Origin: a bacterium
GTDB lineage: Bacteria > Zhuqueibacterota > QNDG01 > JABMRT01
Assembly (NCBI GenBank): GCA_011046415.1
Contig: DSAP01000184.1
Location: 1 to 51,329, forward strand
Length of the DNA: 51,329 nucleotides
Reading direction: 5' to 3'
Part shown: positions 8,990 to 18,099 of the stretch, one piece after another
Layout of the letters: the number at the start of each line of letters is the position of its first letter
Numbering within the stretch: the stretch's first letter is position 1
Notes under the pieces: model-generated
The model's input: the letters and a program-made list of their open reading frames with translations, nothing else
Database searches by the model: none
What the model was told of the DNA's origin: nothing
Position numbers and translations under genes: made by a program

Positions 8990-10777
8990 TTAATCATCCA
9001 AATTTTCGAGGAACGGCACGGTCTGTCTTCGGTTCGCCTCCCTTCCGAATGCGTCCAGCAGGGTATCGATTTCTTCCGAGGACGCCATTGCAAGAACCTC
9101 CCTGACGAGTGTCTCCGATTCTGAAACAGAAACGGCCCGCAGCCGTTCCTTAACCTCCGGAATCAGTGAAGGACTCATGCTGAAATGGCGCAGCCCCATG
9201 CCCAGGAATAGCGGCGTAAACAAGGGGTTACCAGCCATCTCTCCGCAGATTGAAACCGGTTTACCGGCCTCGTTGGCCGCACGAATCGTCTGATGAATCA
9301 GCTTCAGGACAGCCGGATTGGTCGGCTGATAAAACCGGGCCACTTTTTCGTTGTTTCGATCCACTGCGAGGGTGTACTGAATCAGGTCATTGGTACCGAT
9401 GCTGAAGAAATCACAAAACCGGATCAGTTGTTCTGCACAGATGGCCGCAGAGGGCACCTCGACCATGATCCCGCCCGGCACATTCTCGTCGAAAGGGATC
9501 CCGATTCTTCTCAACTCTTCTTTAGACGATTCCATCACCGTGGCGATTTCCCGGATCTCTTCATAACTCGAGATCATGGGATAGAGAATCCGAACCGGTC
9601 CGTAATGGCTGGCCCGCAGGATGGCCCGGATTTGTGTCCTGAATACATCCTTCTCCTGAAGGAAGATACGGATCGAACGCCATCCCATAAAGGGGTTCTT
9701 TTCCTTGTGAAGAGACTCGAATGGTAAAAACTTGTCTCCCCCCAGATCCAGAGTCCGGATGGTGACCGGTTTGCCCTGCATGGCTTCGACCACGGTGCGA
9801 TAAATATTGAATTGCGACTCCTCATCGAGCATATCACCGGCGATCAGGAAAGAGAGTTCGGTGCGAAAGAGTCCGATGCCTTCAGCACGGTAACGGAGTG
9901 ACAGACTGACATCCGCCATCATCGAGACATTGGCGTAGAGGGAAACGGATACCCCATCCATCGTCCTGGCCTCGAGGGAAATATCGCCCGACAGTTTTTT
10001 CAGATATTTCGCAAATTTTGCCTGTTGTTTCCTGTATTCTGAGACGAGATCTTCCGGCGGATCGACATAAACAATGCCGGTGATTCCGTCGATGATAATC
10101 CTGTTCCCCTGCTTAGACACATCCATCAAATGCTCGACACCCACCACGGCAGGAATATTTTTCGAACGGGCCAGGATCGAAGCGTGCGAAGTCACGCCGC
10201 CGAGTTCCGTGGCAAACCCGAGAATTTTTTCAGGATCGATGCGGGCGGTATCGGACGGCGTCAGGGTATGGGCGATCAGGACGGCCTCTTCCGGCGTCGA
10301 AAACCCGAATTCGTCCCTGCTGAGCAAAACCCGGAGCAGCCGGACCGCCACATCCTGGATATCGTCGATCCGTTGTTTAAAATAATCGTTTTCCATCTGG
10401 TTGAAAGTCTCACCGAAGCGCTGGATGCCGGATTTCAGAACCGCTTCGGCATTCCGGTTCCGGTTGCGGAGTGTTTCGGGAATCTCTTCCTTGAAAAAAG
10501 GATCGTTGAGTATGGCGAGATGCGCATCGAATATTTTGGCCTCTTCGGGACCGATTTCCTTTGCGACGCGCCGGCGGCATGCATTCAATTGTAACCCGAC
10601 CTGATTGACCGCATTCCGGTAACGGTGTATTTCTTCATCGATCTGACCCTTTTCGAGCGTGAGCTCACGAATTTCATCCCAGGGGCTGCTGAGAATCCAT
10701 GCCCGGCCGATCGCGATGCCTTCAGACGCGGGAATGCCCTTTAACATGCCCGCCACGACTTTCTGCGTATCCGGCAA
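8990..10777 (-). CDS. ptsI: Phosphoenolpyruvate-protein phosphotransferase (PTS enzyme I)
   Basis: The 595-residue cytoplasmic protein takes phosphate from PEP onto a histidine and passes it to HPr. The N-terminal domain carries the phosphorylated His198 in GGVTSHASILARS, and the C-terminal PEP-binding barrel has RTLDLGGDK, the FSIGTNDLIQYTLAVDR segment and VSICGEMAG with the catalytic Cys. The length is close to the family norm. No ptsH or sugar-specific EII gene is in this window, so it may serve a regulatory or distant PTS. It lies 26 bp after def, upstream of the tRNA. Confidence 0.97.
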   Translation of the reverse strand: MPDTQKVVAGMLKGIPASEGIAIGRAWILSSPWDEIRELTLEKGQIDEEIHRYRNAVNQVGLQLNACRRRVAKEIGPEEAKIFDAHLAILNDPFFKEEIPETLRNRNRNAEAVLKSGIQRFGETFNQMENDYFKQRIDDIQDVAVRLLRVLLSRDEFGFSTPEEAVLIAHTLTPSDTARIDPEKILGFATELGGVTSHASILARSKNIPAVVGVEHLMDVSKQGNRIIIDGITGIVYVDPPEDLVSEYRKQQAKFAKYLKKLSGDISLEARTMDGVSVSLYANVSMMADVSLSLRYRAEGIGLFRTELSFLIAGDMLDEESQFNIYRTVVEAMQGKPVTIRTLDLGGDKFLPFESLHKEKNPFMGWRSIRIFLQEKDVFRTQIRAILRASHYGPVRILYPMISSYEEIREIATVMESSKEELRRIGIPFDENVPGGIMVEVPSAAICAEQLIRFCDFFSIGTNDLIQYTLAVDRNNEKVARFYQPTNPAVLKLIHQTIRAANEAGKPVSICGEMAGNPLFTPLFLGMGLRHFSMSPSLIPEVKERLRAVSVSESETLVREVLAMASSEEIDTLLDAFGREANRRQTVPFLENLDD

Positions 10778-10803
10778 TATCCCTCCCCGATGGCTTCGGA
10801 TGA

Positions 10804-11307
10804 TTATACCGCGCCTGAGTACAGTTTCTCCAGGCTGCGTAATTTGGATCGAAGCAATTGTCTCTGGATAGAGGACAGATAATCGATGATCAGCACGCCG
10901 TTCAGATGATCCTGTTCATGCTGAATCACGCGGGCAAGCAGCCCGTCTGCATCGAAGGACAACGGATTACCCTTTTCATCGCGTGCCGCGAGATGAATTC
11001 GGGATGGCCGCGTCACATCCACGCGGATATCCGGCAGGCTCAGGCATCCTTCCTCGATCGCGGCGTATGCGGTGTCTTCGGGGACCGTCACAACCGGATT
11101 GATAAGCACCATCGGCCCGTCTCCGGCATCAAGAACGATAATTTGCTTGGAAACACCGATCTGCGGCGCGGCCAGCCCCACACCGTCTGCGATGTACATC
11201 GTATCGGTCATTTCCTCAAGCAGTTCCAGAAGATTAGCGTTATAAGTAAGAACTTTTTCGGACTGCTTTCTCAGGAGTGGATCCGGATATTTGACGATTT
11301 CAAGCAT
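10804..11307 (-). CDS. def: Peptide deformylase
   Basis: The 167-residue metalloenzyme removes the formyl group from nascent N-terminal formylmethionine. All three family motifs are present: GVGLAAPQIG (about 42-51), EEGCLSLP (about 85-92, with the metal-binding Cys) and HEQDH (130-134, two metal-binding His and the catalytic Glu). The size is that of bacterial type deformylases. It lies between thiC and ptsI in the same orientation; no fmt gene is adjacent. Confidence 0.97.
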   Translation of the reverse strand: MLEIVKYPDPLLRKQSEKVLTYNANLLELLEEMTDTMYIADGVGLAAPQIGVSKQIIVLDAGDGPMVLINPVVTVPEDTAYAAIEEGCLSLPDIRVDVTRPSRIHLAARDEKGNPLSFDADGLLARVIQHEQDHLNGVLIIDYLSSIQRQLLRSKLRSLEKLYSGAV

Positions 11308-11367
11308 TCTGCCTCATCATTTTAGTTGTTTTTTTTACGCATGGTTACAGAATCTGTTCCACCGCCA

Positions 11368-12666
11368 TCAGCCGTGCTTTTCCGGGTGCAGGACCTCATG
11401 TACCATGCGAATGGCGCAATAGGTACCGCACATCGAACACACCTCGGATACACCGGGCTCAGCCTCTGCGCGCACTCTTTTCGCATGCACGGGATCGATC
11501 GCGAGCGCCATTTGTCGATCCCAGTCCAGGTTTTTTCGTGCGCGCGACATATCGAGATCCCATTCGGCCGCACCGGGAACGCCCTTCACGATATCCGCCG
11601 CATGGGCCGCGATTCTCGCGCCGATGACACCGTCATGAACATCCTGAATATTCGGGAGTTTAAGATGTTCTCCGGGTGTAACATAGCATAGGAAATCGGC
11701 GCCTTCCGCCGCGGCGATTGCGCCGCCGATCGCGGATGTGATATGATCGTATCCGGGTGCGACATCGGTTACGATCGGCCCCAGAACGTAAAAGGGCGCA
11801 TTCCTGCAGACTGATTTCTGGAGCTGTATATTCGTCCGGATCTGATCGAGGGGGACATGGCCCGGCCCCTCGATCATGACCTGTACACCCTGTTCCCAGG
11901 CTGACTGTGTCAGCTCGCCCAGAATCAGGAGTTCCTGAATCTGGGCCCGGTCCGTGGCGTCCGCCAGCGATCCCGGACGCAATCCGTCGCCGAGGCTGAG
12001 CGTGATATCATAGGCTTTCGCGATCTCGAGCACGCGATCGTATTGTTCGTACAGGGGATTCTCCCTGTCATTGGCGATCATCCAGGTGACCAGAAAAGAA
12101 CCGCCGCGGCTGACAACATCTGTCAGCCTTCCCTGATTCTTCAGGCGCGCGATGCTTTCCCGGGTGATTCCGCAATGAACGGTAAAAAAATCGACCCCCT
12201 CTTCGGCCTGACGTTCAAGCACGGCAAAAAGATCGTCCGGTGACATGCGGACGATTCCGCCTTTTTTCTGCGCCGCGCCGATGGCGGCCTCGTAGATCGG
12301 AACGGTGCCGATGACCACCGGGACTTCCTGCATGATCCGCCTGCGAATCTCCGTCAGGTCGCCCCCCGTGGAAAGATCCATGATCGTATCGGCCCCGGCC
12401 GCGACGGCGACCCTGGCTTTCTCCACCTCCTGTGCGATATCCGAAAAATCCGTGGAACTCCCGATATTGGCGTTCACCTTGGTCCGCAACCCCCTGCCCA
12501 CACCGATCGGGTTTGGAATATCATGATTTTTATTCTTGAGAAGGACGATTTCGCCCTGTCCGAGACGTTCACACAGGGTCGAAACCGCCATCTTTTCGAC
12601 CGAGGCAGTCTTTTCGATTTCAGGCGTCATTTCTCCGGTTCTGGCCGCCTCCATCTGATTTTTCAA
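11368..12666 (-). CDS. thiC: Phosphomethylpyrimidine synthase ThiC
   Basis: This radical-SAM enzyme rearranges aminoimidazole ribotide to hydroxymethylpyrimidine phosphate for thiamine. It is the short form without the extra N-terminal domain. The C-terminal cluster motif CSMCGTYC (CxxCxxxxC) is intact, as are NIGSS, STGGD and IEGPGHVPLDQI. The frame is open to an ATG at 12744, but the extra 26 residues (FDYILYHFIYPLL type) are unlike ThiC and overlap a promoter. A TTG at 12666 is preceded at 5 nt by AAGGAG (12677-12672) and gives 432 residues with the usual start. No TPP riboswitch fits between dinB and thiC. Confidence 0.95.
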   Translation of the reverse strand: MKNQMEAARTGEMTPEIEKTASVEKMAVSTLCERLGQGEIVLLKNKNHDIPNPIGVGRGLRTKVNANIGSSTDFSDIAQEVEKARVAVAAGADTIMDLSTGGDLTEIRRRIMQEVPVVIGTVPIYEAAIGAAQKKGGIVRMSPDDLFAVLERQAEEGVDFFTVHCGITRESIARLKNQGRLTDVVSRGGSFLVTWMIANDRENPLYEQYDRVLEIAKAYDITLSLGDGLRPGSLADATDRAQIQELLILGELTQSAWEQGVQVMIEGPGHVPLDQIRTNIQLQKSVCRNAPFYVLGPIVTDVAPGYDHITSAIGGAIAAAEGADFLCYVTPGEHLKLPNIQDVHDGVIGARIAAHAADIVKGVPGAAEWDLDMSRARKNLDWDRQMALAIDPVHAKRVRAEAEPGVSEVCSMCGTYCAIRMVHEVLHPEKHG

Positions 12667-12694
12667 TTGGACTCCTTCGCGCAACAATAATGGG

Positions 12695-12722
12695 TAGATA
12701 AAATGATATAAAATATAGTCAA
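12695..12722 (-). promoter_or_regulatory. Candidate promoter of thiC-def-ptsI
   Basis: On the minus strand TTGACT (12722-12717), a 16-nt spacer and TATCTA (12700-12695) precede the AAGGAG/TTG start of thiC by about 30 nt. The location just after the dinB stop supports a separate transcription unit. Confidence 0.55.
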
Positions 12723-12763
12723 AGCATCGCAGAATGTCCACCATTAATTATATCGGTTCCGGT

Positions 12764-13942
12764 TCAACGCCTCCCGAATGTCTCTGCATTGCCGATCACG
12801 TCCTGTCCGAAACGGTCTTTCAGGGCATCCAGCGCCTCTGTCATTTTGTTTCTTTTTTCAGATTCCGCCTCGAATAAGTCTCCCTGTTGAGAAGCATGCG
12901 GAATCAGCTGGGTGAGGCCCACCCCGATCAGACGCACCCTGTTCTCCGTCAGATCGAATTCATCCAGCATGGAGAGCGCGCATTCATAGAGTGCATTCCC
13001 TCCGCGGATCGATGCGGCGGACGTCATATGCCGGATACAGGTCTGAAAGGGTTCAAACCGGATTTTGAGCATGACGGTCCTGCCTGAAAAGTTTTCCTTG
13101 CGCAACCGGTATCCCACCCGTTCGGAGAGGGCCTTGAGGGTATGACGGAGCATCTGAATATCATTCGTATCCCTCTCAAAGGTGTGTTCGTTACTGACCG
13201 ATTTCACCTGCCTTTCGGCGAAAACCGGTGTTTCATCCAGGCCGCGTGCATGCCGGAAAAGCACCTCGCCCATGCGGCCGAATTTTTTTCTGAGTATTTC
13301 TTCGGAGAGCATCCGCAAATCAGCCACAGTCACCACACCCATTTCAGCCAAAACCTGTTGTGTCCATTTGCCGACGCCCCAGAGACGGCCGACCGGCATC
13401 GGACCGAGAAACGCATAAACTTTTTCGGGAAGGACCTGGATTAATCCGTCCGGTTTGCCGTGATCCGATGCGATCTTGGCGACGAGCTTGTTCGGTCCGA
13501 TCCCCACGGATGCGGTGAGCGACTCCTCCATGCGGATTCGTTGTTTGATCTCCCGTCCGGGTTCCTCGGCATCATTCCATAGGCGTCCGGTTCCAGTCAC
13601 ATCGAGAAAGGCCTCATCCAGGCTGATCGGTTCGACACGGGGGGAAAAGACCTCGAAAATCCGCATGATCCGGGCGCTGATTTCCATATACCGGTCCATC
13701 CTTGCCCTCACGAATATGCCCTGTGGACAGCATCGATAGGCCCGGGAAATCGGCTGTGCGGAATGGACGCCGTACTTTCTCGCCTCATAGGATGCGGCGG
13801 AAACGACACCTCTCCCCTTACCGCCTCTGGGATCCGCGCCCACGATGACCGGCCTCCCTCGGTACTCTGGAAAGTCGAGCTGTTCCACCGAGGCGTAGAA
13901 GGCGTCCATATCCACATGAATGATTTGCCGGGATGGTCTCAT
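12764..13942 (-). CDS. dinB: DNA polymerase IV (Y family)
   Basis: The 392-residue translesion polymerase has the N-terminal catalytic motif IHVDMDAFYASVEQ, the SLDEAFLDVTG motif with the second pair of acidic metal ligands, a helix-hairpin-helix region (GPMPVGRLWGVGKWT) and the little-finger domain. It overlaps the end of rlmH by 4 bp, so it is co-transcribed with it. No LexA-type operator was recognised upstream of the pair. The end is a short Arg/Lys tail; a beta-clamp peptide (QGDLF) is visible near residue 367. Confidence 0.96.
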   Translation of the reverse strand: MRPSRQIIHVDMDAFYASVEQLDFPEYRGRPVIVGADPRGGKGRGVVSAASYEARKYGVHSAQPISRAYRCCPQGIFVRARMDRYMEISARIMRIFEVFSPRVEPISLDEAFLDVTGTGRLWNDAEEPGREIKQRIRMEESLTASVGIGPNKLVAKIASDHGKPDGLIQVLPEKVYAFLGPMPVGRLWGVGKWTQQVLAEMGVVTVADLRMLSEEILRKKFGRMGEVLFRHARGLDETPVFAERQVKSVSNEHTFERDTNDIQMLRHTLKALSERVGYRLRKENFSGRTVMLKIRFEPFQTCIRHMTSAASIRGGNALYECALSMLDEFDLTENRVRLIGVGLTQLIPHASQQGDLFEAESEKRNKMTEALDALKDRFGQDVIGNAETFGRR

Positions 13943-14409
13943 TTGTGATATTTTTCACCCCGCAATAAAGTCAGCGCCCGATAAATCTGTTCGAGCAGGA
14001 TCAGCCTTGTCATGTCATGCGTGAAGGTCATATCCGAAAGGGATAGTATCCAGTTCGAGCGCATGAGAAGGGAGGCATCGAGCCCCAGAGGTCCGCCTAT
14101 GACGAAAACCGTTTCACGCACCCCCGAAGCCATCCATCGGGACAGGTGTTTTGAAAATGTTTCAGAGGTTACCCGTGTGCCGGAGGCGTCCAGGGCGACT
14201 ATGAAGGCCGAATCCGCGATCCGGTCTGACAGGATTTTTGCCTCTTTTCTCCGGATCTGATCCGGAGGCATCTTCCTCCCGGTTTTGGGAGATCTGACCC
14301 ACTCCGAACGCACAGGCAGATAATGTATCATTCTGCCGAGAAAGTCGGTTTCTCCTTCCTTCAGATAGGACAATTTGGTATCGCCCACGCCCAGGATACG
14401 TATCATCAT
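13939..14409 (-). CDS. rlmH: 23S rRNA (pseudouridine-1915-N3) methyltransferase RlmH
   Basis: The 156-residue SPOUT methyltransferase modifies pseudouridine 1915 in helix 69 of 23S rRNA. Diagnostic parts are FVIGGPLGLD (SAM-binding knot), SLSDMTFTHDMTRLILLEQIYRA and the conserved C-terminus GEKYHK, corresponding to the usual PYHR/K ending. Two adjacent ATGs (14409 and 14406) are both possible starts. It is the first gene of the rlmH-dinB unit, and pheA diverges from it. Confidence 0.95.
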   Translation of the reverse strand: MMIRILGVGDTKLSYLKEGETDFLGRMIHYLPVRSEWVRSPKTGRKMPPDQIRRKEAKILSDRIADSAFIVALDASGTRVTSETFSKHLSRWMASGVRETVFVIGGPLGLDASLLMRSNWILSLSDMTFTHDMTRLILLEQIYRALTLLRGEKYHK

Positions 14410-14442
14410 GACCGGGTCATCTCCGGATGACTGATAAAAAAT

Positions 14443-14471
14443 TTGCTTTCATGTTCAGGAACGTTTAAATT
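14443..14471 (+). promoter_or_regulatory. Weak candidate promoter of pheA
   Basis: TTGCTT (14443-14448), a 17-nt spacer and TAAATT (14466-14471) lie 35 bp before the chosen pheA ATG, in the short rlmH/pheA divergent region. The hexamers are only moderate matches. Confidence 0.35.
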
Positions 14472-14505
14472 AAAACGCCTTCACAGGAAACCAACCAAAG
14501 GTAAA

Positions 14506-15333
14506 ATGAAAAAGATTGCTTTTCAAGGGGAAAATGGCGCGTTCAGTGAAGACGCAGCCTGTCAGTACTTCGGTGAATCCGTCGAGCCGGTTCCCAGAAA
14601 AAATTTCAGGGATGTCTTCGACGCAGTCGCCTCCGGAGACTGCGGTCACGGGATCATCCCGATTGAGAATTCATTTACCGGAAGCATCCATCAGAACATC
14701 GATCTGCTGCTCGAATTCGAGCTGTCCGTCATCGGAGAAATCATCCTTCGTATTCATCACACCCTGATGGCGAACAAAGGCGTCCGTCTCGAAGAGATCC
14801 GGAAGGTCTATTCGCATCCGCAGGCGCTGGAACAATGTTCGGTGTTCCTCGAAAGGCTTGGTGGGGTGGAAGTCGTTCCCATGTACGACACGGCCGGATC
14901 GGCGAAAATCATCCGGCAGGAGGGTCGGGATGACACCGCGGCCATCGCCAGCAGCCGTGCGGCCAGGGATTACGGACTCCAAATTCTCAGAAAAGGCATC
15001 GAAAACGACGACCGGAATTTCACCCGGTTTCTCGTGATTTCCCCTCATGCCCTCATACCGGATCAAAACTCCAAGACTTCTATCGTGTTCAGCACGAAAG
15101 ATATCCCCGGCGCCCTGTTCAAATCTCTCGGGGTCTTCGCCCTGCGCGATATCAATCTGCTCAAGATCGAATCGCGTCCCCTGCGTAAAGGGCCCTGGCG
15201 TTACTGGTTCTATCTGGATTTCGAGGGCAGCATCTCAGACCCGGTCTGCCAGAAGGCACTGGACCATCTGCAGGAGATCACCTCCTTTTTCAAGGTGTTG
15301 GGCTCTTATGAAAAAGGACGGGTGATTTCCTGA
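14506..15333 (+). CDS. pheA: Prephenate dehydratase with ACT domain
   Basis: The enzyme converts prephenate to phenylpyruvate for phenylalanine synthesis. I start at ATG 14506, preceded by AAAGG, giving 275 residues and the typical KKIAFQGENGAFSEDAA beginning; the frame stays open upstream to 14443 without family similarity. The catalytic NFTRF motif is present (NDDRNFTRFLVIS). The C-terminal ACT domain has the IPGALFKSLGVFALRDINLLKIESRP pattern, including the ESRP loop for phenylalanine feedback. No chorismate mutase domain is fused. It stands alone on the plus strand between minus-strand genes. Confidence 0.95.
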   Translation: MKKIAFQGENGAFSEDAACQYFGESVEPVPRKNFRDVFDAVASGDCGHGIIPIENSFTGSIHQNIDLLLEFELSVIGEIILRIHHTLMANKGVRLEEIRKVYSHPQALEQCSVFLERLGGVEVVPMYDTAGSAKIIRQEGRDDTAAIASSRAARDYGLQILRKGIENDDRNFTRFLVISPHALIPDQNSKTSIVFSTKDIPGALFKSLGVFALRDINLLKIESRPLRKGPWRYWFYLDFEGSISDPVCQKALDHLQEITSFFKVLGSYEKGRVIS

Positions 15334-15432
15334 TGAGATAAGAATACGGTTCGTTTTTGTCTGGGGAATCAGAATCTATCACGAATCATTATGATGTCTC
15401 CGGTGAATGAAAAATGATTTCCGGCAAACAGA

Positions 15433-16341
15433 TCACCGTTCTGAACGACCTTGAAATAAATGAACAAGAATATCGATAATCTGAGCAATAACTGCATCCG
15501 GCACGCCGTCTCGGTGGCGGGACTGGAACCGCATATCACAGGATTCATTCACGTAATCGACCACAACCCAGCCTCCGTCCCTCCGCCGTGCGATCTCGCT
15601 TGAGAAGAAGGACAATCCCGAGACCGATGCGATTTGAAAGACGATTTCTTCCAGATCTGAAATAGGAAAGGCCTCTTTTTCGTCGTCCGTCATGTCTGCG
15701 TAGAGATGCGTCTCCTCATTCCACCAGGTGCACACCACCTTGCCGAACACATAAAACGCGCGAAACCAAAAACGCCGTCCCTCACGCTCATCGGGGATGA
15801 TCCGCTCCTGCAGGAGATATTTGTCATGACGAAATTCCTTGCGGGCAAACAGTACATCCTGCAGGGTCTCGGCCCCGTCCACCACACCAGTCCCCCCTCC
15901 CGTCGTATTCGCGGGTTTGATCACGAAAGGCCGCCCCAGATGGGCCAGGTCGGACACGGACAGGGTGATTTCGTCCGCCTCATGAACGGGCGGCAGGATC
16001 AGGGTATATGGCGTGGGGATGCCGGCGGTCAGGAACTCGAGATGCAGGGTCGCCTTGTCCGAGGCCCAGCGGATCCGGTCGATCGGGTCGATAATCCGCG
16101 TTCCTTTTTCACGAAGGTGTTTCTGAAGCGGTATAAACTCCGGAGAGGTGTCTGAAGCACGGTCGAACAGAAACCGGAAGACCAGTTCGTTTCGTCTGAC
16201 CCTGCCCAGGATGTCTGCGAGATTTTCCGGGCGGACGACAAGCATGCTTAATCCCCGGGAAAACAGAGAGCCGGTCAGCGCCTTGATGAAGTCCCGATCG
16301 TATTCCCAATCCGTCGCGATGCAGACATCCTCTTCCTTCAT
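15433..16341 (-). CDS. ATP-grasp carboxylate-amine ligase, specificity unknown
   Basis: The 302-residue protein has an N-terminal Rossmann-like part, then ATP-grasp features: RWASDKATLHLEFLTAGIPTP, the ATP-binding FVIKPANTTGGGTGV glycine loop (about residues 138-152), a YLLQERI strand and the C-terminal metal-binding DYVNESCDMR. This resembles RimK/glutathione-synthetase-type ligases, which join a carboxylate to an amine through an acyl phosphate. Substrates cannot be read from sequence. Its ATG follows the stop of the GNAT-deacetylase gene directly, and it is the last gene of the KamA operon. That context suggests it conjugates a beta-lysine product or its acetylated form. Confidence 0.85.
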   Translation of the reverse strand: MKEEDVCIATDWEYDRDFIKALTGSLFSRGLSMLVVRPENLADILGRVRRNELVFRFLFDRASDTSPEFIPLQKHLREKGTRIIDPIDRIRWASDKATLHLEFLTAGIPTPYTLILPPVHEADEITLSVSDLAHLGRPFVIKPANTTGGGTGVVDGAETLQDVLFARKEFRHDKYLLQERIIPDEREGRRFWFRAFYVFGKVVCTWWNEETHLYADMTDDEKEAFPISDLEEIVFQIASVSGLSFFSSEIARRRDGGWVVVDYVNESCDMRFQSRHRDGVPDAVIAQIIDILVHLFQGRSER

Positions 16342-18099
16342 TCAGACGCACTTTCTTCCGCCGCCGAAATGCCCCGTCCACAATCCCGTGAAAAATGACC
16401 GGGCATTCCGTCCGAGCTGGCGGGTGTCGTATCCGCCTTCCTGGACGACCAGGGTCGGAATCCGCAGGGAGCCGATCAGGCGGCCGTTCTCTTCAAAATC
16501 CCTGGCAGTCAGGGACCAGGTTCCGGTGGGATCCCCCCGGGCCGTATCGAGCCCGAACGCCAGAACCAGATAGGCGGGCGCAAAATGACGGATCCGGTTC
16601 AAGGCCTTGTCGAGCGTCTCCCTGTAAGCACTCCCGTCACATTGCTCAGGCAGAGGAAAGTTGAGATTATATCCCTTGCCATCTCCCTCACCTTTCGAAT
16701 CCCGGAAGCCGGTGAAATAGGGATAGGCAAAACGGGGATTCCCGTGTATCGAGACGGTCAGCACATCGGAACGCTCCCAGAATATATCCTCATGCCCGTT
16801 CCCGTGATGATAATCGATGTCGAGTACGGCCACACGTCCCTCCCGGACGAGTTCATTGGCTGCGATGGATGCCGAATTGAAATAACAGAATCCGCCGAAT
16901 GCCCCCTTTTCCGCGTGATGTCCCGGCGGACGCACCAGGGCATAGGCCAGGCGATGCCCTTCACTCAGGTATCTTGCGCCCGTCAACGCACAATCGACTG
17001 CACGTTTTGCCGCCGCAAAGGCGTTTTGATGGATCGGCGTAAAGGTGTCCATGCAGTAATAACCGGCCCGGACAGGCAGATCGACGGGAGGACGTGTCTG
17101 GTTCCGGAGCGGAAAAACATAGGGATATACCGAGACATCGGACTGGATTTTCTCACAGACGCGACCGAGATAATCGACAAATTGGTGATCGTGAACCACG
17201 CGGATCGGCCGGAGTGAAAAACGGCGTATCTTGACTGGACTGAAAAGGCCCGTGGGTTCGATCCCTTTCCGGATGGCGTCCACGCGCACAGGCGATTCCA
17301 CATACCCTTTTTCACGGATATGATGGATCCGGTGCTGATCCGCCACGACCAGGATGATCTTCTGATCCGCCGCCGGAAAAATCCGTGAAAGACGCAATTC
17401 CGGTTTCCGGACATACCGCGGGGGACGCATCCGGACAGGATCATCCGTAAAGGAAGTGACGACCCTGTCGATGTAGACAGCGGGACAGTAATCTCCGTAC
17501 TTTCGTTCGAGGATGGCGCGCACGATGCGGCGTGCCAGTCTGCGCCTGAGGGGTTTGTCCCGGTCGATGGGGTCATATACCAGGTACGGGGGACAATCAT
17601 CTCCCGGATTGACCGGCGTCTCGTATTCCGTACCGGAAATGGGGCGGGCGCCGTACCGTTCATAGAATCGAAGACGCGCCCGGTTCGCATCCAGGTTTTC
17701 TTTATCTCTGCAGAGTCCGGGATCGTCGGGAAGACATTCGAAGAACAGGCCGACGGTGTGCAGCATGCGCGCCTCGTGACGGAGCCGTTCATAGAGCGCA
17801 CCGCCGATGCCTCTTCCCGTCTGCCTGCCCGCCGCCGCGATGTAATCCAGGTAGCAGAACTCCAGCTCCTCGTCATGCATCATGAGGGCGAACCCTTTCA
17901 CGTTTCCCTGACCGTTCTCCGCGACGAACAAAACCGCTCGAAAACGATGTTTCACCGGATTTTTCAGCCGGTCTGAAAGGGCCGCTATTTCTTCTGCACG
18001 AATATCCGGGAATTGGGTTTTCCAGATGTCCTGCACCTTCAGGATGGCTTCCCGGTTGACGGCCAGGACATCGTCATAAATTCGTCTGATTCGAAACAT
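16342..18099 (-). CDS. GNAT acetyltransferase fused to acetylpolyamine-amidohydrolase-like deacetylase
   Basis: The 585-residue protein has two domains. Residues about 1-180 are a GNAT fold with the acetyl-CoA loop GRQTGRGIGGALY. Residues about 245-580 are a class II histone-deacetylase/acetylpolyamine amidohydrolase domain. Zinc-site and catalytic residues are intact: RPPGHH (His394-395), DIDYHHGNG (Asp429, His431), FGLDTARGDP (Asp518) and EGGY (Tyr557). The QHRIHHIREKGYVESPVR start and AGYYCMDTFTPI segment resemble acetylpolyamine amidohydrolase more than AcuC. It starts at an ATG sharing one base with the kamA stop (TGATG). Opposed acetylating and deacetylating activities in one chain suggest handling of an acetylated amine, possibly acetyl-beta-lysine or its conjugate. 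Confidence 0.9.
   Translation of the reverse strand: MFRIRRIYDDVLAVNREAILKVQDIWKTQFPDIRAEEIAALSDRLKNPVKHRFRAVLFVAENGQGNVKGFALMMHDEELEFCYLDYIAAAGRQTGRGIGGALYERLRHEARMLHTVGLFFECLPDDPGLCRDKENLDANRARLRFYERYGARPISGTEYETPVNPGDDCPPYLVYDPIDRDKPLRRRLARRIVRAILERKYGDYCPAVYIDRVVTSFTDDPVRMRPPRYVRKPELRLSRIFPAADQKIILVVADQHRIHHIREKGYVESPVRVDAIRKGIEPTGLFSPVKIRRFSLRPIRVVHDHQFVDYLGRVCEKIQSDVSVYPYVFPLRNQTRPPVDLPVRAGYYCMDTFTPIHQNAFAAAKRAVDCALTGARYLSEGHRLAYALVRPPGHHAEKGAFGGFCYFNSASIAANELVREGRVAVLDIDYHHGNGHEDIFWERSDVLTVSIHGNPRFAYPYFTGFRDSKGEGDGKGYNLNFPLPEQCDGSAYRETLDKALNRIRHFAPAYLVLAFGLDTARGDPTGTWSLTARDFEENGRLIGSLRIPTLVVQEGGYDTRQLGRNARSFFTGLWTGHFGGGRKCV

Noticed and set aside
12667-12763. TPP riboswitch before thiC
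   Set aside because: Fewer than 100 bp are available and the conserved TPP core is not seen; a promoter and AAGGAG/TTG start explain the region.
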